This document shows positions 7,258 through 11,791 of a stretch of DNA of 16,064 nt, piece after piece. Under the pieces are notes generated by a model. It ran no database searches. It saw only the letters and a list, made by a program, of their open reading frames with translations, and was not told the origin of the DNA. The DNA is taken from assembly GCA_934086255.1 (NCBI GenBank), contig CAKOIB010000020.1, positions 1 to 16,064 on the forward strand, written 5' to 3'. How positions within the stretch are numbered: position 1 is the first letter of the stretch; every line of letters begins with the position of its first letter. This stretch comes from an uncultured Bacilli bacterium. GTDB taxonomy: Bacteria > Bacillota_I > Bacilli_A > RF39 > UBA660. The position numbers and the translations under genes are program-made.

Positions 7258-7284
7258 CGTTTTATAGATTTTTCTCATAAAATA
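7257..7284 (+). promoter_or_regulatory. Putative sigma-K promoter for gerE
   Basis: AC (7257-7258), 17-nt spacer, CATAAAATA (7276-7284), which fits the sigma-K form AC-N16/17-CATAnnnTA. In B. subtilis gerE is transcribed by sigma-K. The predicted start near 7291 would rule out the upstream TTG at 7287 as the gerE start. Confidence 0.5.
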
Positions 7285-7331
7285 TATTGGATAATATAAA
7301 ACCACCCAATCTGAAAGTGAGGGAATGCTTT

Positions 7332-7538
7332 TTGAGAAAATCTATACTTACAAAAAGGGAAAAAGAAGTGTTTGAATTATTGATTTTGAATAGTACTACT
7401 AAGGAAATTGCTAGTAAGCTTAATATTAGTGAAAAGACAGTAAGGAATCATATTTCCAATGCTATGCAGAAACTTGGGGTTAAAGGACGAGCTGCTGCAG
7501 TTGTAGAACTTTTGAAGTTAAGGGAAATATCACTATAA
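7332..7538 (+). CDS. gerE: GerE, LuxR-type spore-coat transcription regulator
   Basis: 68 aa, close to the 74 aa of Bacillus GerE: a bare LuxR/GerE-type DNA-binding domain with no receiver. The core LTKREKEVFELL, then TTKEIASKLNISEKTVRNHI (the turn-recognition helices), then NAMQKLGVKGRAAAVVELL, is nearly the same as Bacillus GerE. GerE acts late in the mother cell, activating and repressing sigma-K-dependent coat genes. A start at TTG 7332 is proposed: GTGAGGG (7317-7323) is 8 nt upstream, and it gives the family's short N-terminus. An in-frame TTG at 7287 and GTG at 7317 have no ribosome-binding site. The 7287 TTG also lies upstream of the likely transcript start. Confidence 0.88.
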   Translation: MRKSILTKREKEVFELLILNSTTKEIASKLNISEKTVRNHISNAMQKLGVKGRAAAVVELLKLREISL

Positions 7539-7563
7539 CATGTGCTAAATGCACATGTTTTTT
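7537..7563 (+). terminator. Terminator overlapping the gerE stop codon
   Basis: AACATGTGC (7537-7545), loop TAAAT, GCACATGTT (7551-7559), T-run to 7563: a perfect 9-bp stem. Confidence 0.85.
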
Positions 7564-7571
7564 CATATATT
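7564..7571 (+). promoter_or_regulatory. CATATATT -10-like box in front of gerM
   Basis: CATATATT directly after the T-run, again of the CATAnnnT form. No clear -35. Confidence 0.3.
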
Positions 7572-7586
7572 TAATTGGTGAGGTGT

Positions 7587-8507
7587 ATGTTTTGGAAAAG
7601 GTCTATTAATAAGATATTTTTTACTACTTTGATTGTGTTTATTGCTTTTGTTCTTTTTAGTTTTAGTAAGACTGGTGTTGATAAAGTGTCTTCTTCTAAT
7701 TCTTCTTATAAGGTTTCTTTGTATACTATTAATGATGATTCTTATGTTTCTATGACTAGTGTGTTTCTTGATGGTGATTCTTTGGAGGAGAAGGTTAGTA
7801 ATGTTATTGATATTATGGTTATTGATAATAATAAGAATTCTTTGTTACCTAGTTATTTTAAACCTATATTGCCTAGGGATACTAAGCTTATTTCTGTTAA
7901 GTTGGAAGGTGATATTTTAAAGGTTGTTTTTTCTAAGGAGTTTTTAAATGTTAGTAGTGAACAGTCTGATGCTATGATTGAGTCTATTTTATATACTTTG
8001 CTTGGTTTTGATGATGTTGTTGGTGTTGAGATATACGTTGAGGATTCACTTCTTAAGTATGTTCCTAATACTAATAAGAAATTGCCTACTGTTTTGTATG
8101 ATGATTATGGCATTAATAAGAGTTATTCTCTTAGTAGTAATATGGATATTAAAAGGGTTAATCTTTATTATTATACTAGGAATAATGATGATTATTATTT
8201 GATTCCTGTTACTAAGTATGTTAATGATAAGAGAGAAAAGCTTGAGATAATAGTGGAGGAGTTGTCTGGTTTTTTGTATCATGATAATTTAATTTCTATG
8301 CTTAGTGATAGTGTTAAGTTGGTTTCTTATAGTATTGATGATGATGTTATTAGTCTTGATTTTACTTCTTCTTTTGATTGTTCTTTTGTTGTTTTAAAGC
8401 CTCTTTTTTATTCTTTATTTTCTAATTATTCTGTTTCTAAGGTTGAAATAAGTGTTGATGGTGTTAAAAAAATAGAAAAAAGTAAAAAAGATATTGATAT
8501 TTATTGA
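7587..8507 (+). CDS. gerM: GerM-like sporulation protein with two GerMN domains
   Basis: 306 aa. GerM is a sporulation and germination protein needed for normal cortex and for assembly of the SpoIIIAG-SpoIIQ channel complex. Seen here: an N-terminal membrane anchor (~8-26) without a lipobox Cys (Bacillus GerM is a lipoprotein), then two repeats of the GerMN fold. Unit 1 is ~42-155 (VKLEGDILKVVFSKEFLN, 104-121), and unit 2 is ~188-293 (SIDDDVISLDFTSSF, 249-263). A short Lys-rich tail ends the protein. Start ATG 7587 follows GGTGAGGTG closely; upstream TTG 7575 lies in front of that site. It lies downstream of spoIIIAH and gerE, which supports the sporulation role. The tRNA promoter sits in its last codons. 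Confidence 0.82.
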   Translation: MFWKRSINKIFFTTLIVFIAFVLFSFSKTGVDKVSSSNSSYKVSLYTINDDSYVSMTSVFLDGDSLEEKVSNVIDIMVIDNNKNSLLPSYFKPILPRDTKLISVKLEGDILKVVFSKEFLNVSSEQSDAMIESILYTLLGFDDVVGVEIYVEDSLLKYVPNTNKKLPTVLYDDYGINKSYSLSSNMDIKRVNLYYYTRNNDDYYLIPVTKYVNDKREKLEIIVEELSGFLYHDNLISMLSDSVKLVSYSIDDDVISLDFTSSFDCSFVVLKPLFYSLFSNYSVSKVEISVDGVKKIEKSKKDIDIY

Positions 8508-8522
8508 GTTTTGTTGTATACT
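8494..8522 (+). promoter_or_regulatory. Sigma-A promoter for the tRNA-Arg/tRNA-Pro transcript
   Basis: TTGATA (8494-8499), 17-nt spacer, TATACT (8517-8522), inside the end of gerM. A 6-bp hairpin GCATTT/AAATGC (8529-8543) lies in the leader before the first tRNA. Confidence 0.65.
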
Positions 8523-8551
8523 TAAATAGCATTTATGAAATGCAAATGGAT

Positions 8552-8628
8552 GTCCTGGTAGCTCAGCTGGATAGAGCATCGGCCTTCTAAGCCGGCGGTC
8601 AGGGGTTCGAATCCCTTCCAGGACGCCA
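8552..8628 (+). tRNA. tRNA-Arg (anticodon TCT)
   Basis: 77 nt with encoded CCA. Acceptor GTCCTGG pairs with CCAGGAC, discriminator G. D-arm GCTCAGCTGGATAGAGC, anticodon loop CTTCTAA flanked by TCGGC/GCCGG (one G-T pair), T-loop GGTTCGAATCC region. The anticodon reads AGA, a main Arg codon in this AT-rich genome. Confidence 0.97.
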
Positions 8629-8632
8629 TTCT

Positions 8633-8709
8633 CGGAGAGTGGCTCAACTTGGCAGAGCACTTGGTTTGGGACCAAGGGGTTGCAGGTTCAAATCCTGTCT
8701 CTCCGACCA
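8633..8709 (+). tRNA. tRNA-Pro (anticodon TGG)
   Basis: 77 nt with encoded CCA. Acceptor CGGAGAG pairs with CTCTCCG (C1-G72 as usual in bacterial tRNA-Pro), discriminator A. Anticodon loop TTTGGGA within CTTGG/CCAAG gives TGG. Only 4 nt separate it from tRNA-Arg, so the two are co-transcribed. Confidence 0.97.
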
Positions 8710-8720
8710 TTATGTTTAAT

Positions 8721-8737
8721 AACCCTTGTAGGGTTTT
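8721..8737 (+). terminator. Terminator after tRNA-Pro
   Basis: AACCC (8721-8725), loop TTGTA, GGGTT (8731-8735), then T-run. Confidence 0.7.
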
Positions 8738-8754
8738 TTATTTTGTGATATAAT
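8726..8754 (+). promoter_or_regulatory. Sigma-A promoter for the HD-domain gene, overlapping the terminator
   Basis: TTGTAG (8726-8731, in the terminator loop), 17-nt spacer, TATAAT (8749-8754). Confidence 0.5.
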
Positions 8755-8773
8755 TTATGTGGTGGATTTATTT

Positions 8774-9253
8774 ATGGATAAAGAGTATTTGGGTATAGTT
8801 AGTGATATTTTAGATAATGAGTCTTTTAAGAGGCTTTCTTTTGAGGTACATCATCATGGTAGTAGACTTGATCATTCTATTAGGGTTTCTTATTGGGCTT
8901 ATAGGGTTTGTAAAAGACTTGGTTTAGATTATGTTAGTGCTAGTAGAGCGGGTCTTGTTCATGATTATTTTTTTAATTATGAGTTTTGTTGTAGTAAGTT
9001 TTATAGGCTTACTCATCATTATGAAAGGGCTATTGTTAATGCTAGTAAAATGATTAGTTTAAATGATAAGGAAAAGAATATTATATGTTCTCATATGTTT
9101 CCTATTGGAGGTAAGGTTCCTAAGTATTTAGAGAGTGTTATTGTGGATATTATTGATGATTTATCTGCGATATATGAGATTATGTCTTGTAGATATTATT
9201 TTGCTAAGTATTCATTTTTATGTTTGGTTATAAGTTTTTGCTTTTTTAGATAA
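8774..9253 (+). CDS. HD-domain metal-dependent phosphohydrolase-like protein
   Basis: 159 aa. HD-fold proteins usually hydrolyse phosphoester bonds using one or two metal ions. Candidate ligands are His34 in RLDHSIRVSYWAYRVCKRLG, the His63-Asp64 pair in AGLVHDYF, His81 or His82, His107 in ICSHMFPIG, and Asp125 or Asp128/129 in VDIIDDLSAIYE. This is a compact single-domain member with a hydrophobic Phe/Tyr/Leu-rich C-terminus; nothing points to truncation. Start ATG 8774 was chosen over two upstream GTG codons because GGTGG lies 8 nt before it. It is bracketed by tRNAs, and tRNA-Arg(CCT) begins 9 nt after its stop, so it probably shares that transcript. The substrate cannot be told from sequence. 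Confidence 0.72.
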   Translation: MDKEYLGIVSDILDNESFKRLSFEVHHHGSRLDHSIRVSYWAYRVCKRLGLDYVSASRAGLVHDYFFNYEFCCSKFYRLTHHYERAIVNASKMISLNDKEKNIICSHMFPIGGKVPKYLESVIVDIIDDLSAIYEIMSCRYYFAKYSFLCLVISFCFFR

Positions 9254-9262
9254 ATCTTTTTT

Positions 9263-9339
9263 GTCCTCGTAGCTCAGCAGGATAGAGCAATTGCCTCCTA
9301 AGCAATAGGTCGTTGGTTCAAATCCAATCGGGGACGCCA
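9263..9339 (+). tRNA. tRNA-Arg (anticodon CCT)
   Basis: 77 nt with encoded CCA. Acceptor GTCCTCG pairs with CGGGGAC (one T-G pair), discriminator G. Anticodon loop CTCCTAA between ATTGC and GCAAT gives CCT, reading AGG. No convincing promoter lies between it and the HD gene 9 nt upstream. Confidence 0.96.
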
Positions 9340-9350
9340 TTTAGTGTTAT

Positions 9351-9372
9351 AAGAGTTTAAGACTCTTTTTTT
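9351..9372 (+). terminator. Terminator after tRNA-Arg(CCT)
   Basis: AAGAGT (9351-9356), loop TTAAG, ACTCTT (9362-9367), T-run. It runs into the stop codon of the convergent toxin gene at 9371-9373. Confidence 0.8.
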
Positions 9373-9769
9373 ATTTATTATTTTTGTACAAAATTATACT
9401 TATATATTTTATGATTTTGCTTTTTAGTATACTTTGTGTTTGCTCATTTAGTTTGATTGTTATATTATTTTTATCTTTGTATGAGTTTAGTAGTCTTTTT
9501 GTAGATATTATTCTAATTTGGTCTAATAATGCAATTGAGTCTGTTTGTTTTAGATATTGCCAACTGAAGTGTTTAGTTGCTCTATAGTTACGTTCATTAA
9601 AATCTTTTTCTGTTTTGAAGTGTTTTTGTTTTGGACTTGTCAGTGGAATACAAAATACAACGTCTAATAAAGTTGGTAAATTATAAATGACTCCTAGATG
9701 AATATTATTAATTTCTCTTCCTTGATTACCGTTAAAGTTAATGTAATATATTTGTCCGTCTTCTCTCAT
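9371..9769 (-). CDS. MazF/ToxN-fold toxin of a type III toxin-antitoxin module
   Basis: 132 aa, the only minus-strand gene. Likely a MazF/PemK-superfamily endoribonuclease, closest in setting to ToxN/CptN toxins that are inhibited by an RNA. Seen: an N-terminal GQIYYINFNGNQGREIN with the loop of the MazF barrel; HLGVIYN (24-30); VVFCIPLTSPKQKHF (37-51), where PLTSPK (42-47) matches the ToxN element whose Thr-Ser contribute to the active site; then DSIALLDQIRIISTKRL (77-93), the hallmark end-strand of the MazF fold; then a Lys-rich helical tail. GGAGG is 6 nt upstream of the ATG. No antitoxin protein is adjacent. Instead a promoter, two structured RNA repeats and a terminator precede it, as in cptIN and toxIN. 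A solitary MazF is the alternative. Confidence 0.75.
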   Translation of the reverse strand: MREDGQIYYINFNGNQGREINNIHLGVIYNLPTLLDVVFCIPLTSPKQKHFKTEKDFNERNYRATKHFSWQYLKQTDSIALLDQIRIISTKRLLNSYKDKNNITIKLNEQTQSILKSKIIKYISIILYKNNK

Positions 9770-9789
9770 ATTAGGCCTCCTTTTTTAAT

Positions 9790-9821
9790 AAATAAAAGAG
9801 AACTCTATAAATAGAGTTCTC
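9790..9821 (-). terminator. Terminator between RNA antitoxin and toxin gene
   Basis: A perfect inverted repeat at 9798-9821: 10-bp stem GAGAACTCTA/TAGAGTTCTC around a 4-nt loop. On the minus strand it is followed by CTTTTATTTATT. In type III modules such an attenuating terminator sets the excess of antitoxin RNA over toxin mRNA. Confidence 0.75.
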
Positions 9822-9956
9822 AAGTCTAGAGATAGTCTTATATGTCCTTAGAGAATAACTCGTCACAATGCTATCTTCAGATGTAATTGATGGTTGACTA
9901 ATATGTCCGTTGAATATAATTCTTCACAATGCAACCAATTACATAATGACTTATGT
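9822..9956 (-). ncRNA. Two-repeat RNA antitoxin (CptI/ToxI-like)
   Basis: Two diverged copies of a 37-nt core, at 9932-9896 and 9871-9835 on the minus strand, 29 of 37 bases the same by hand alignment, offset 61 nt. Each is closed by its own stem of unrelated sequence: copy 1 by ATGTAATTG and GTTG pairing with CAAC and CAATTACAT (9944-9881), copy 2 by AGATAG/CTATCT (9876-9830). Inside each core is a 3-bp hairpin, GAA-TTATA-TTC in copy 1 and GAG-TTATT-CTC in copy 2, where an A-T pair is replaced by G-C. Conserved unpaired blocks are GCATTGTGA and GGACATAT. Type III antitoxin repeats are usually ~35-50 nt and fold as pseudoknots; the two-repeat arrangement is like cptI. Confidence 0.7.
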
Positions 9957-9962
9957 GCTAAA

Positions 9963-9991
9963 ATTATAGCACATGTCTATTGGAAAGTCAA
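9963..9991 (-). promoter_or_regulatory. Sigma-A promoter of the toxin-antitoxin module
   Basis: On the minus strand: TTGACT (9991-9986), exactly 17-nt spacer, TATAAT (9968-9963), with an extended TG (TGC before TATAAT). One of the best promoters in the window. Transcription should start near 9956, just ahead of the first repeat. Confidence 0.85.
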
Positions 9992-10213
9992 TATTTGCTT
10001 TCCTAACTCTATTATACTATAAAAAATCTTTTTTTATTCTTTTTTTATAGTTTTGGTAGTAACTTGATAATATAGTTACTACTTAATAGGTTATTATACA
10101 CTTTATTTTTTTGTTGTCAAATTAAATGGTTTAATTGTGTTTAAGTAATGGTAAGGTTGAGATATTGTTGGTGATGAAATTGTCTTTGATATATTTTATA
10201 ATTTTGCTTTTTA
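9992..10213. other. Non-coding spacer with three inverted repeats
   Basis: No convincing gene on either strand. It contains a 9-bp inverted repeat GTAGTAACT/AGTTACTAC (10056-10082, loop TGATAATAT), a small TAATA-GGT-TATTA, and a 7-bp AATTAAA-TGG-TTTAATT (10120-10136). None is followed by a proper T-run, so they do not look like terminators; operators or DNA-structure sites are possible. A 25-nt near-copy of 9402-9426 sits at 10189-10213. Confidence 0.5.
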
Positions 10214-10241
10214 TTGACTTTTATTTTTAATTGTGTATAAT
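10214..10241 (+). promoter_or_regulatory. Sigma-A promoter of the LiaF-like operon
   Basis: TTGACT (10214-10219), 16-nt spacer, TATAAT (10236-10241). The leader carries GAGGTGAT ahead of the ATG. Confidence 0.7.
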
Positions 10242-10259
10242 TAAGTTAGAGGTGATAAG

Positions 10260-10937
10260 ATGAAGAATGTTTCTAATACTTTATGGGGAATTGTTTTAGT
10301 TGTTTTGGGTCTTATTTTAGGACTTAATGCAACTGGTTTGGTTGATATTGATATATTTTTTTCTGGGTGGTGGACTCTTTTTATAATTGTTCCTTGCTTT
10401 ATTGGGTTGTTTAGTGATGAGGATAAAACTGGTAGTTTTATTGGTTTATTAGTGGGAGTTTGTTTATTGCTTGGATGTCAAGATATTATTGGTTTTGATA
10501 TTTTGTTTAAGCTTATTGTACCTGTTATTCTTGTTATTATTGGGTTTTCTGTTATATTTAAGGATAAGGTGTCTAGTAAGGTAAGAAAAGAAGTTGAAAG
10601 ACTTAATAAGAAAGGTTCTAATAAGGAGTATTGTGCTACTTTTTCAGGACAGGATTTGGATTTTTCTGATGAGGATTTTAGTGGTTGTGATATGACTGCG
10701 GTTTTTGGAGGTATTAAGTGTAATATTTCTAAGAGTAATATTAAGAAGGATGTTGTTATAAATACTCTTAGTGTTTTTGGAGGTATTACTATTGTTGTAC
10801 CTAGTGATGTTAATGTTAAGGTTATTTCGACTTCTATTTTTGGGGGAGTGGAAAAGAAGGAAAGAGATTTTGATTCAAAGAATAAGACTATTTATATTAA
10901 TGCTACTTGTTTATTTGGAGGAGTTGATATTAAATGA
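10260..10937 (+). CDS. LiaF-like membrane protein (LiaI/LiaF TM region plus LiaF C-terminal domain)
   Basis: 225 aa. Residues ~6-104 carry four membrane segments in two hairpins (LWGIVLVVLGLILGLNATG, GWWTLFIIVPCFIGLF, FIGLLVGVCLLLG, FKLIVPVILVIIGFSVIF), the LiaI/LiaF-like transmembrane unit. After a Lys-rich linker, ~120-225 is a beta-repeat domain with four FGG turns (AVFGG, SVFGG, SIFGG, CLFGG), the LiaF C-terminal domain linked to the response to cell-wall antibiotics. In Bacillus LiaF restrains the LiaRS two-component system; here no LiaRS-type pair adjoins, so a sensing role is inferred only. It overlaps the next gene by ATGA. Confidence 0.75.
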   Translation: MKNVSNTLWGIVLVVLGLILGLNATGLVDIDIFFSGWWTLFIIVPCFIGLFSDEDKTGSFIGLLVGVCLLLGCQDIIGFDILFKLIVPVILVIIGFSVIFKDKVSSKVRKEVERLNKKGSNKEYCATFSGQDLDFSDEDFSGCDMTAVFGGIKCNISKSNIKKDVVINTLSVFGGITIVVPSDVNVKVISTSIFGGVEKKERDFDSKNKTIYINATCLFGGVDIK

Positions 10938-11713
10938 GTAGTGCTCAAAGGATAGTTAAGTATTTTGGTATAGGGGTTGCTTTTCTTTTAATATTTAGTA
11001 TATTTTCTTTTTTGATTGATATTGTTTTATCGATGGGTAATTCTTTTGTGACTAGTAATGATAGAAATGTTTCTTTGAATTCGAATTATTTGGATGTTTC
11101 TCTTAAGTTTAGTAGATTAGAGATTAAAAGTGGGGATAGTTTTGATGTTTTTTCTGATAGTAAGTATATAAGTATTAATAATGATAATAATAAGATTACT
11201 ATAAAAGAAAAAGGTCATTTTAGTTTGAATAAGTCGGATGTTGTTACTGTTATTGTTCCTTCTTCTTATGTTTTTGATGATGTTGTTATTGATGCTGGTT
11301 TTGGTAGTGTTAATATAGATAGGCTTGTTACTAAGAATCTTTCTTTTGATATTGGAGCAGGGGATGTTGTTATTAATGATTTAGTTGTTTATAATGATGC
11401 TTCGATTGATGGAGGAGCTGGTAAGTTTGTTATTAAGAATGGTACGATTAATGATTTAGATTATGATATGGGTGCAGGTGATACTAGTATTAATGCTTTT
11501 ATTAAGGGTTCTAGTGAGATTGATTGTGGTGTTGGTAAGCTTGATCTTAATCTTTTTAATGATATGTCAGATTTATCTCTTGATTTATCTTTAGGAATTG
11601 GTTCTGTTAAGGTTAATGGTACTGATGTTGTTAAGGATAGTGTTTTAGGAACTGGTCGTAATGTTATTGAGATAGATGGTGGAGTAGGAGATATAAATAT
11701 TAATACTAAATAG
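10934..11713 (+). CDS. DUF4097-type beta-repeat adhesin-like membrane protein
   Basis: 259 aa. An N-terminal membrane segment (~12-33) is followed by a repetitive beta-strand domain (~45-259) with repeated DxGxGxxxI turns: IDAGFGSVNI, DIGAGDVVI, DGGAGKFVI, DMGAGDTSI, DCGVGKLDL, and DGGVGDINI at the end. This is the DUF4097 (putative adhesin, right-handed repeat) pattern. The family is often encoded beside LiaF/PspC-like proteins and envelope-stress regulators. Its start overlaps the LiaF-like stop, with GGAG 10-13 nt upstream, so the two are probably one transcript and may act together in the envelope. No catalytic residues are evident. Confidence 0.7.
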   Translation: MSSAQRIVKYFGIGVAFLLIFSIFSFLIDIVLSMGNSFVTSNDRNVSLNSNYLDVSLKFSRLEIKSGDSFDVFSDSKYISINNDNNKITIKEKGHFSLNKSDVVTVIVPSSYVFDDVVIDAGFGSVNIDRLVTKNLSFDIGAGDVVINDLVVYNDASIDGGAGKFVIKNGTINDLDYDMGAGDTSINAFIKGSSEIDCGVGKLDLNLFNDMSDLSLDLSLGIGSVKVNGTDVVKDSVLGTGRNVIEIDGGVGDININTK

Positions 11714-11737
11714 AAGTCTTTTGACTTTTATTTTTTT
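11714..11737 (+). terminator. Weak rho-independent terminator
   Basis: AAGTC (11714-11718), loop TTTT, GACTT (11723-11727), followed by a long T-rich run. Confidence 0.55.
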
Positions 11738-11791
11738 GTTTTTCTTTTATTTGGTTCATTTTTTTGGTAAAATTATAGTAGGAGGTTAAAT

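Noticed and set aside
8415..8710. Minus-strand open frames with GFEPATPWSQTKCSAKLS- and EGIRTPDRRLRRPMLYPAELPG-like translations
   Set aside because: These are the well-known spurious translations of the antisense strand of tRNA genes; the tRNA-Arg and tRNA-Pro genes occupy this stretch.
9384..9587. 67-codon plus-strand open frame opposite the toxin
   Set aside because: Antisense to a gene with MazF/ToxN motifs, no ribosome-binding site, and a hydrophobic low-complexity translation typical of T-rich sequence.
9830..9944. Possible two-repeat CRISPR remnant upstream of the toxin gene
   Set aside because: The copies differ at eight of 37 positions in a way that keeps base pairing, there is no constant-length spacer set, and no cas gene is near. 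A structured RNA explains it better.
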